Assembly: GCA_001275005.1 (NCBI GenBank)
Contig: JWZX01000024.1
Coordinates: 1-15,317 of the forward strand
DNA from: Chrysochromulina tobinii
Taxonomy: Eukaryota; Haptophyta; Prymnesiales; Chrysochromulinaceae
Direction: 5' to 3'
Length of the DNA: 15,317 nt
Shown here: positions 1 to 6,934 of the stretch, piece after piece
How positions within the stretch are numbered: the stretch's first letter is position 1
Layout of the letters: the number at the start of each line of letters is the position of its first letter
Notes under the pieces: generated by a model
What the model was told of the DNA's origin: nothing
What the model saw: the letters and a program-made list of their open reading frames with translations, nothing else
The model's database searches: none
Position numbers and translations under genes: made by a program

Positions 1-20
1 CATTAACATTAACATGAAAC

Positions 21-77
21 AACGTTAAGGAAAAAAATTAACGCTTCCTTAACGTTAGAACTCAAATCTAACGTTAG
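21..77. repeat. Cluster of TTAACG/CGTTAA palindromes
   Basis: Bases 21-32 and 45-56 are perfect 12-base inverted arms (core AACGTTAAGG / CCTTAACGTT) around a 12-base loop. Bases 68-77 (CTAACGTTAG) form a perfect 10-base palindrome. The stretch is AT-rich, unlike the surrounding GC-rich DNA. It lies just beyond the stop codons of the broken SET-like gene on the minus strand, so it may form a 3'-end structure for that gene. A repeat-element remnant is equally possible. The function is unknown. Confidence 0.5.
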
Positions 78-78
78 G

Positions 79-679
79 CTACTCTATTCTGCGGTCCTGT
101 CGGCGCTCGCTCAGTACAAGGGGTCCCATGGGCGGCAGTGGCCCACCCCAGCGCAAAAAGTTCTCGAGGCCCTGCATCCCCGGCCGAGTGTAGGTACGTA
201 TGTCGCAGCCCATCAGTCTCTGGTAAAGGGCGAGCTGCCACGGATGCGGTTTGCCACTGACCGGTGGCTCCCGGAGCACCACGTCCAGCCAGTCGGCCAC
301 TTTGGGCGCGGTGAGCTGCGCCCGGTCGAAGCGCACGGCCGGCAGGGCGACTGGAAGTTCGAACATCCTCATCCTGCATCTCGTAATGGCGCGCAAGGTG
401 CGTCATCTTAAAGGGGCCGCTGACCAAGTCGGCGAGGCGGGGATCACCTCTACGCTCACCCTTACTGAAGACGGCACACATGAGTTCGTCGATGTCGATG
501 GGCAGCCGGCGATGGCCACTGCCGGGCTCTGCCACACACACAGGGTGGTCATGAAAAAGCCAGCCAGCCGACAGATCGACCCGAGCGTATAGGCCATGAC
601 CGCCGGTCGGCGATGGTCCGACCTCGACGGCATCGGAAATGCGCAACAGTGATTCCATCGGCGAAATGGAAGACTTCAT
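79..679 (-). pseudogene. SET-domain-like protein, reading frame broken
   Basis: On the minus strand, the frame starting at ATG 679 has a segment resembling the start of a SET (protein lysine methyltransferase) domain: a G-H-G-L-Y-A-R motif, then D-L-S-A-G and an F-H-D-H-P stretch at about residues 25-50. This matches the family pattern 'G-x-G-L-F-A-x-x-D-I-x-x-G'. Good-looking coding continues to about position 370. There, protein-like sequence switches to another frame, which runs on (including FELPVALP and PHPWQLALYQRL) to a stop at 79-81. The later SET motifs (N-H-S-C and the Tyr-containing C-terminal motif) are not visible. This could be a pseudogene, a one-base assembly error, or an undetected splice. 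The longer open frame up to 739 begins with GTG and was not used. The SET assignment is tentative. Confidence 0.4.
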
Positions 680-927
680 AGAACGTGTCCTTGGAGAAAG
701 AACGGGCGTAGTCGTCGGCGCTTGACATGAATCAAGCACCTTGGAGACGACCGCGTGCGTTCCGTGCCGATACAGGATACAAGTTCTGTTACCGCGTTCT
801 ATTCGGTCTAACCCAAGTCCGTGCTGGGGGCGCCTTCACTCAACTTGAGAAGAAGCAGACGTGCGAGGTGCGCGCGTACGGCAATGCGGCAGTGGCGGCG
901 GCGGCAGCGACGGAAGCTACCTGTGCA

Positions 928-958
928 CTCGACATCGTCGTTACGCGACGATGTCGAG
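928..958. repeat. Perfect 13-bp inverted repeat (hairpin)
   Basis: Bases 928-940 (CTCGACATCGTCG) and 946-958 (CGACGATGTCGAG) are perfect reverse complements around the 5-base loop TTACG. After one mismatch (927/959) pairing resumes for three more base pairs (924-926 with 960-962). It sits in DNA without a recognised gene. It could be a structured non-coding RNA element, a dyad binding site or a terminator-like structure. The sequence does not decide between these. Confidence 0.6.
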
Positions 959-1273
959 CGCATCCATGCGTACCCCGAGGTAACCCCGAGGCGCGAGGGG
1001 GACTGTGCCAATGCCATCACGTCTTCCTCAGAACCGAAAAAACCCCAAACGAGTGATTCTAAGATCAGATGCACCACGCGACCCGTGTGGAAGGAAGTAA
1101 ACGAGGGACTCCCGACCGTGAGCCGCCAGAGGTGGCTCGACTGCATTGCACCCGAGGCTTGCACGTCCGAGGAGATATTGCGCTTAACGATGAGCGACCC
1201 GAGCTAAGGGGGAATATCCGTCGGAACCACACGTACGTACACACAGTCACTCGACCACGCTCACGCTCCACTC

Positions 1274-1425
1274 GCAAGCCGGAGCAAAACCTACTTCGTA
1301 CTTGCGTATCGTACATGTATGTCGTGCATGCAAACTTGCATGGATCCCTGCATGTATCCGGATGTAAGCCGCTTGAGCAAAACCTACTTGCGTATGTAAT
1401 GCATGCAAACCTGCAAGCTGCATGG
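1274..1425. repeat. Two imperfect direct copies, ~93-base period
   Basis: The 15-mer GAGCAAAACCTACTT occurs at 1282-1296 and again at 1375-1389. Both copies are followed by ACTTGCGTAT, then GCATGCAAAC, then GCATGGA, with small insertions and deletions between them. Both are also preceded by AAGCCG. This is an old local duplication of roughly 60-90 bases. Copy 1 contains a tight hairpin (CATGCAA 1327-1333 with TTGCATG 1336-1342). No coding potential is conserved between the copies, so it is more likely a decayed tandem duplication or minisatellite seed than a gene. Confidence 0.55.
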
Positions 1426-1515
1426 ACGTCCGGTGCATGAACCTTGTACTGAAGACCGCTCGGCAACGTGATGACGCCCTCCCTGCTCTTGTTCTCCTCG
1501 AGGAACTTTCTAGAG

Positions 1516-1575
1516 TCTTCCCCCTCTCTCCCCTCTTTTTCTCTTTTTACTCTTTTTTTATTTTCGTCCCTCCAG
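1516..1575 (+). promoter_or_regulatory. Pyrimidine tract ending in CAG (possible 3' splice site)
   Basis: About 58 nearly unbroken C/T bases end in CCTCCAG at 1569-1575, which is the look of a strong 3' splice site. The frame of the downstream 989-residue gene is open from 1576 to its ATG at 1676 with no stop, so an upstream exon could splice in here and extend the N-terminus. Alternatively this is a CT-rich core-promoter or 5'-UTR element. No matching donor was identified. Confidence 0.35.
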
Positions 1576-1675
1576 CTCCGGAAAAAAGCCCTCCCACCCT
1601 CCAAAGAACGGTTTCCGTGGGTGTCGCCATCGTCGCTCGGCCGCTGCTCGTCTTCGAGAGCGGCGAGATCGCCCC

Positions 1676-4645
1676 ATGCGCCCCTCGTCGGCCGTGAACC
1701 GTGGCCCGGGCACCACGAATCAACCCGGCTTGGGCTTGGACGTCTCCGTTCGATCGCGGCCGAGCTCAGCACCTCCAAAATCTACTGGCATGCTCACCTC
1801 CTTCTCGTCGCCGCTGCTTCCGAGCGCATTTGAGTCCCTTGCCGAGCAGACGGCAAAGCGGCGAAGCGAGCGGAAAGCTGTCAGGGGCTACACCTTTTTG
1901 GGCAGTCGTGGGAGCCTCATCATGAGGGAGCCGCCCGTGCGCATGTCGGTGGTTTGGACGGCAGAGAATCCCCAGCGACGGCCGAGCGTCACGGCAGCGG
2001 TAGACCTCTCTCCGGCGATGTGCGGGCGCGTGGTAGGCGTGCAGCGCCCGTCCGTGGCTGAGGGTCCAGAGATCTCCCGCTCGGCGCCCAGCACGGCGCC
2101 CAACCGGCGAGATGTCGTGTTGCTGTGTGCATGGCTGCAGGAGGCGTTGGGTGCGCTCGAGCCCGCGGACGAGGAGGCCGAGACGGCGCTGTGGGATGAG
2201 GCGATGACGGAGGTGATTCGGCAGGTGGGTGTGCACTGCGAGGAGCGCGGTCGCCTCCTGGAGCTCATCCGACTGCGCTACCTCGCACGCCTCACCAAAC
2301 CACCAGTACATGCACATGCCGCCGCCATGGACGCCGCCGCCAGCGCAGCTGCGAATGCGAAGCTTCGAGCCGCCGTATCGACCACGATGAGTTTTGGGGC
2401 TCCATCCGGCGCACCCGCGCCGGCCACTCTGCCCTCGCCAAGCTTGCTGTCGTCCTCCCCGGGCGCCGACGCGGGCGGCGCACGCCACCGGCCGCCGCCC
2501 AAGCCGCCACCCAAGCCGCCGCCCAAGCCGCCTCCGCGCCAGCCGCTGGCGCCGCCGCCACCGGGCGCGGCCGCTGAGGCCGCAGCCCATGCCTCGTTGG
2601 GAGAGCGCTTGGAGCGCCGCCTGGACGCGCTGTGCCGAGCGACGCTGGCCTCGGTGACGGGGACGCCATCGCTCGGCGCCGCCAACTCCGCCAGAGCGGC
2701 CGCCTCAACCGCCGTGAGCGACGTCGATATGCCCGCTACGGCGCCGCCTCCGCCGCCGCCGCCCGCCATCGACGTAAAGGCGCTCGGCACCATGGGGGCC
2801 GAGCGCGTCAAGCGCGTACTCGAGGAGGCGTCGATGTGCAGCGCGGCCGAGGTGGGTGTGTTGATCGAGGGCTTGCTCGAGCGCTCGTTTGGTCGTTTGG
2901 AGCTCTTGAAGCAAGCGCTCGCGGCTCTCACTGCCATCGAGCGTGCCAAGCTGGCCCCGACGGTGCTGGCCGACGTTGGCGGCGATCCCTCGAAGCTTCC
3001 GCGGGCAGTCACCCATGCGAGCGTCTTGGACGACTTTGGAGCTCTGCGGAGCGACGAGCAGGAATCGGTCCTCGGGTCGCTCCTCGGGACGATCATCCCG
3101 TCGCACCGCCATTCGGAGGCGATCTTGGCATTGCTCGAGGGGTCAGGCAATGAGGACGTGGTGGGGGTGGCGCTTGCTGCGGCGCTGCACCGCGCCGGTC
3201 CGCACGCGCGCCGCCGCTGCTTCACGTCGCTTGTCCACTATGCCGACGTATCCCCGGCGGAGCGCGAGCAGATCGCGAGCGTGCTCACTCAGGTGGCGCC
3301 GTGGCGCGCGGAGAGCGCCACCCAGACTGAGATGAGCCTGGCGGAGGTGGACGAGCAGTATGAGGCTCTCACGCTCGCGCTGACGGAGGCAAAGATGGCG
3401 CCGGTTGGACATTGGGAGGCACGCGCAGTGGACCGAATGGCCGACCGGCGAGGGGCGCTCGCTCGTATGGCGGCGCTCACGGCCAACGAGGAGGGGGGTC
3501 CGGAGATTAATCCGGAGATAGCGCTCGAGTTTCGGGCGGTGCTCTCGTGGCAGTGGAGGCCTGGGGCCGCGGATCTGCTCTCGTTGCCGGAGCTGCTGCG
3601 TCGCCTCGCCGCCCTCTTCGCCGACAAGGCTGAGGAGGATGCTCGGTTGCGTGCGCGTGGAATCGGCGAGCCGGTCTCGCTCATCCGATACCTGTGCGAG
3701 AAGGCCGCGCCGCCGCCGCGACCGGCGACCGGCGCGGGCGCGATCGCGGCTGCCGAGGCGACGGCGCGCGCGCGTGTGGCCGACTTGTCCGCCCTATTGC
3801 ATTCCGCGTGCCATCACGGTGGCGAGGCCCCGCGGCCCAATGAGTCCGCACGCGCGCGTACCTTTGGGAAGGCTGTCGCCCTGAGCGCGCCTGGGAGCGA
3901 AGGAGACGATGAGCACGTGCTCGCGGCCTTGCTCGCCCTGTACGGTGGATCCCATCGCCTACGTATCCTCTTTGGCATCCTGGAACACCCCCGCGTGCTC
4001 TTGACACGCGATGCCGCCGACGCTGCGCGCGTGACGGCACCGCCGGCCGAGGCGGCGGATCAACAAGGAGGTCAGCAGGGAGGCTCGCAATATGTGTGGG
4101 GTGCCATCGAGGAGGCCGTCGCGGCGAGCGGGATGCCTCCCCATATACAGGCGGCGGTTATGGAGACCGCCGAGCGGCAAGGCGATCCCGCGATGCTCCC
4201 CAATGATCTCGTAGGCAAGGCCCTGTGCCTCCGCTTCGATGCCGTCCTCGCGCTGCTCGTGCGTGCGTGGGACGTGGCGCGGCGGCAGCAGGAGAGGATG
4301 CTCGAGAGCCGGTTCGATGAAGTCGACCCGATCGGTAACGGCACGCTCACGTTGCCCGACCTGTGGAAATGCCTCCATCGGCTCCTGCGCGCCATGGTGG
4401 GCGCGGGCGGCGAGATGCGCCAGCGCGCGCAGCCGTGGCTCGAGAGGGGCGCCGCCGAGCGATTGTATGATCAGATGCTCGTAGAGAGCCAGCTGCTCTC
4501 GCCCACTCTGCGTGAGGGAGAGCTCTCGCGCGACGCGTTCGTGCGCGTCCTCCTCCGCCACGGCATCGTCGACGTCGGCTACGAGGCGTGGCTCAAGGTG
4601 CACCCAGGGGATCTCCATCCCCTTCCCGCCGACATCTTTCAATGA
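1676..4645 (+). CDS. 989-residue helical protein with dynein-light-chain-like segment and EF-hand-like loop
   Basis: This long frame opens at ATG 1676 and ends at TGA. The N-terminal ~140 residues are Ser/Pro/Arg-rich and look disordered. Residues 145-205 form a helical block. In it, IRQVGVHCEERG (181-192) closely resembles the 'ELIRQVxxxCxERGxLL' signature of inner-arm axonemal dynein light chains (DNALI1/AXDND1 type). Pro-rich linkers follow: three PPPK units at 273-284 and a Pro run near 356. The rest is predominantly helical. Near the C-terminus, an EF-hand-like loop begins at Asp 884 (D-P-I-G-N-G-T-L...D), flanked by helices. Its third position is not acidic, so calcium binding is uncertain. 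A flagellar or axonemal role is inferred only from the short motif, and no full domain is recognised. The ATG context is weak (C at -3). The upstream frame stays open to a possible splice acceptor at 1575, so the true N-terminus may be longer. Coding is confident; function is not. Confidence 0.85.
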   Translation: MRPSSAVNRGPGTTNQPGLGLDVSVRSRPSSAPPKSTGMLTSFSSPLLPSAFESLAEQTAKRRSERKAVRGYTFLGSRGSLIMREPPVRMSVVWTAENPQRRPSVTAAVDLSPAMCGRVVGVQRPSVAEGPEISRSAPSTAPNRRDVVLLCAWLQEALGALEPADEEAETALWDEAMTEVIRQVGVHCEERGRLLELIRLRYLARLTKPPVHAHAAAMDAAASAAANAKLRAAVSTTMSFGAPSGAPAPATLPSPSLLSSSPGADAGGARHRPPPKPPPKPPPKPPPRQPLAPPPPGAAAEAAAHASLGERLERRLDALCRATLASVTGTPSLGAANSARAAASTAVSDVDMPATAPPPPPPPAIDVKALGTMGAERVKRVLEEASMCSAAEVGVLIEGLLERSFGRLELLKQALAALTAIERAKLAPTVLADVGGDPSKLPRAVTHASVLDDFGALRSDEQESVLGSLLGTIIPSHRHSEAILALLEGSGNEDVVGVALAAALHRAGPHARRRCFTSLVHYADVSPAEREQIASVLTQVAPWRAESATQTEMSLAEVDEQYEALTLALTEAKMAPVGHWEARAVDRMADRRGALARMAALTANEEGGPEINPEIALEFRAVLSWQWRPGAADLLSLPELLRRLAALFADKAEEDARLRARGIGEPVSLIRYLCEKAAPPPRPATGAGAIAAAEATARARVADLSALLHSACHHGGEAPRPNESARARTFGKAVALSAPGSEGDDEHVLAALLALYGGSHRLRILFGILEHPRVLLTRDAADAARVTAPPAEAADQQGGQQGGSQYVWGAIEEAVAASGMPPHIQAAVMETAERQGDPAMLPNDLVGKALCLRFDAVLALLVRAWDVARRQQERMLESRFDEVDPIGNGTLTLPDLWKCLHRLLRAMVGAGGEMRQRAQPWLERGAAERLYDQMLVESQLLSPTLREGELSRDAFVRVLLRHGIVDVGYEAWLKVHPGDLHPLPADIFQ
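2492..2527 (+). repeat. 12-base in-frame minisatellite encoding PPPK
   Basis: Three tandem 12-base units (consensus CCGCCGCCCAAG, with one A substitution in the second unit) encode PPPK three times inside the 989-residue protein. A fourth, degenerate unit (PPPR) follows. The unit keeps the reading frame, so its number can change without breaking the gene. Such Pro-Lys runs usually act as flexible linkers or SH3/WW ligands. Confidence 0.75.
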
Positions 4646-5333
4646 AAGGAGGCATTGAGGAGTCAGGGCGGCCCAACTGGTGAGCTTGCTCTCGCGAACC
4701 AGAAAAGCGGCCAAAAAGGATCTCAGAGCATCTGACTGCACGTCAGCGGTTCAAAAAAATGTACACAGATGCATTCCCGCGACCTCGTGTCGACACTGTA
4801 GGGTCAATGCGATGCTCTTAGAAGACTTCGGTTCGGTTCTCATGTCACTGGTATCAGACGATCTCAAAGACATATTGCTCATCGTCGACGCCACCCCGCA
4901 CAAGCGGCACAGACGCGCGCCGCCGACGACACGTTCACCGGGTGGCGCGCGTTAGCCGTTAACCATGCCGTTAACCGAACACATAAATGATACAACATAG
5001 CGAACCTGCCGAACCTGTGCAGGACCGTATGGGCTATGGGGCTATGGGCATGGGGCGAAGAACCCCTGATCTCAATTGCCTGAGTGATCTCCAAAACCAC
5101 TTGAAGGGATTTAAGACGAAACTCGAGCCTGTGAAAGGTGTCCTCTCACCACTGCTGCTCTCTCATTGAGTTCTAGCTCAAACTTTTTTCCAATTGAACA
5201 TTTCAGATTAGATCGAACGACGTAGGAACGACGGGAAATCACAAACTCAAGTCTTCAAACCCAGCCCAACATCCTAATTTCGCCTAATCGTGTCCACAGC
5301 CCATTCACACGAATCTTCGGCAACACACGGGCC
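4646..5333. other. Intergenic region, no gene seen
   Basis: This 688-base spacer between two plus-strand genes is lower in GC than its flanks. The short frames within it show no recognisable features. It has two direct copies of GCCGTTAACC (4955-4964, 4967-4976) and a short reiterated GCTATGGG/CATGGGG tract near 5032-5055. The last ~150 bases are AT-richer and include a CAATTG at 5191-5196. They are the likely promoter and 5'-UTR of the glycosyltransferase. No clear polyadenylation signal was identified. Confidence 0.5.
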
Positions 5334-6632
5334 ATGGGCGAATCGGCACTAGGACTGCTTTGGATGGCGCCGGCGCTGTCGGGCGGAGGCTATGCGTCGG
5401 AGGCGATCGCGTTTGCCCAGGGCCTCGAGAACGTGCTTGGAAATCGTTTTGCGCTCAGGCAGTTTGCCGAACCAGCTTCTCTCTCCGACGAGGACTTGGC
5501 CACACACCCACACATGAAGCTGCTACGGCGCGTGATGAGGCTCGCCGACGCGAGGGGCGCCGGCTCGGGCATCGTCGTGTGCCACTCGACGCCGGACGCG
5601 TGGGTGCCGAGCAAATTCCCAGGTTGGGACGCAGTGGCGCCCTGCCCGCCGCCGCGGGCGCGCTTCGCCATCGGGCGCACCATGTTTGAGACAGACGGTC
5701 TGCCCAAAGGGTGGGCAGAGCGCTGCAACACTATGGACGAAATTTGGGTGCCGACTTCTGAGGCGGCCGAGAACTTTGCACGCGCGGGCGTCGACGCCGG
5801 AAAAATAGTCGTCATCGGAGAGCCAGTAGACAGTGCCTTTTTCGACCCGACTAAGTATGCGCCGCTCGAGCTGCCTCCACTATTGGGCCAGGCGGCGGCC
5901 GCGGCCGCGCCGTACCGCTTCCTCGCCGTCTTCAAGTGGGAGGCGCGCAAGGGGTGGGATGTGTTGCTGCGCGCGTACTGGGCCGAGTTTGAGGCGAACG
6001 AGCGGGTGGAGCTGGTGCTCAAGACGACGCCATTCCACTCGAGTGGGGACTTTGAGGGGCTGATTGCGGACTTCGTTCGCGTGAGTGGGCTGCCGGCGCG
6101 GCGCGCCCCCGTGCGCATCCTTGGGCACGACGTCGCGGCCGCCGCCCTGCCGTCGCTCTACCGTACGGCCGATTGCTTTGTGCTGCCGTCGCGGGGTGAG
6201 GGGTGGGGGCGACCACATGTCGAAGCGATGGCGATGGCGCTGCCCGTGATCGCAACGAACGCGACGGGGCCGACTGCCTTCCTCGATGAGACGGTGGGCT
6301 ATCCGCTCGACGCGACGCGCGTGCCGGTGCCGGACGAGATGCAGCTACCCGGTCACACGTGGGCCGAGCCGAGTGTGAAACACCTTCGCGCGCTCATGCG
6401 CCACGTGTACACTGAGCCCGAGGAGGCGAGAGCACGGGGGGCGCGCGCGAGGGAACGCATGGCCAAAGCCTTCTCGCCCGCGGCCCTCGCCGCCGAGGTC
6501 GAGGGGCACCTCACGCGCATCGCGCGCACTCTGTCCGAGAGAGAGCAGGGCGACGGGCGCGCCGACAAGGGCATTGGCAAGGCCGAGGCGAAGGCGAAGG
6601 TCAAGCGGCACGGGCAGCGCGATGAGCTTTAG
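5334..6632 (+). CDS. GT4-type (GT-B fold) glycosyltransferase with C-terminal RDEL
   Basis: The 432-residue product is a retaining GT-B glycosyltransferase of the group-1 (GT4) type. It would transfer a sugar from a nucleotide-sugar donor to a glycan, lipid or protein acceptor. Visible features are an N-terminal Gly-rich loop (residues 15-20, SGGGYA) and a domain boundary near 198-208 (FKWEARKGW). The C-terminal donor-binding half has RILGHD (261-266), then CFVLPSRGEGWG, then the family's E-x7-E motif at Glu 289 and Glu 297. The tail is basic and ends in RDEL (429-432), a KDEL-type ER-retrieval sequence. However, the first residues are already part of the fold and no signal peptide precedes them. 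Upstream the frame is open to a stop at 5223-5225 without an ATG, so a missing 5' exon is possible. The start context GCCATGG is strong. Donor and acceptor cannot be read from the sequence. Confidence 0.9.
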   Translation: MGESALGLLWMAPALSGGGYASEAIAFAQGLENVLGNRFALRQFAEPASLSDEDLATHPHMKLLRRVMRLADARGAGSGIVVCHSTPDAWVPSKFPGWDAVAPCPPPRARFAIGRTMFETDGLPKGWAERCNTMDEIWVPTSEAAENFARAGVDAGKIVVIGEPVDSAFFDPTKYAPLELPPLLGQAAAAAAPYRFLAVFKWEARKGWDVLLRAYWAEFEANERVELVLKTTPFHSSGDFEGLIADFVRVSGLPARRAPVRILGHDVAAAALPSLYRTADCFVLPSRGEGWGRPHVEAMAMALPVIATNATGPTAFLDETVGYPLDATRVPVPDEMQLPGHTWAEPSVKHLRALMRHVYTEPEEARARGARARERMAKAFSPAALAAEVEGHLTRIARTLSEREQGDGRADKGIGKAEAKAKVKRHGQRDEL

Positions 6633-6934
6633 GTTTAGCGCGGCCGCTACACCTAGCACTCAGTAGCAGGCTGGCAAGTAACTGGTGCAGTAATAGGTAC
6701 TGAGTTTCTACCGCCGGGCGGCGTCCTGTGAGTGAGTAACTTTTAATTTGGACATGAGTTTTGAACCATTTTCAGACGTTGCGTTGAGACGCCCCAGGCC
6801 CAGCTGCTAGCTGGGACTCGTGGGGGAGTGTAACGGCACCGGTCACACATAGATCGAACATCGAAGCCGCGGCGGCGCATGTAGGGACGGAGGTGCGTAG
6901 TAACCACGTAGGGGGTCGGAGATTCGCTTCGCGC
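6633..6934. other. Convergent intergenic region
   Basis: This 302-base spacer lies between the 3' ends of the glycosyltransferase (+) and the Pro/Gln/Tyr-rich gene (-). It should hold the 3'-UTRs and polyadenylation sites of both. Only a locally AT-rich patch near 6740-6770 stands out. No gene, hairpin or repeat of note was seen. Confidence 0.5.

Larger units (their letters stand above)
680..1675. other. Gene-free stretch upstream of the 989-residue gene
   Basis: About 1 kb without a convincing gene. Open frames on both strands are short, mutually overlapping and low in protein-like character. The stretch holds the hairpin at 928-958, the imperfect direct repeats at 1274-1425 and the pyrimidine tract at 1516-1575, which are described separately. 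A short direct repeat (ACCCCGAGG twice) lies near 972-991. The promoter of the 989-residue gene is presumably here, but no clear TATA box was seen. Confidence 0.5.

Noticed and set aside
1065-1778. 237-residue minus-strand open frame
   Set aside because: Its Lys/Glu-rich part is only the reverse of the pyrimidine tract, the rest is Arg/Ser/Thr-rich without protein-like features, and it overlaps the real 989-residue gene.
2278-3225. 315-residue minus-strand open frame, and the 274-residue one at 1766-2590
   Set aside because: Antisense shadows of the 989-residue gene. The Gly runs are the reverse of its Pro codons, and composition is Arg/Ser/Ala-biased.
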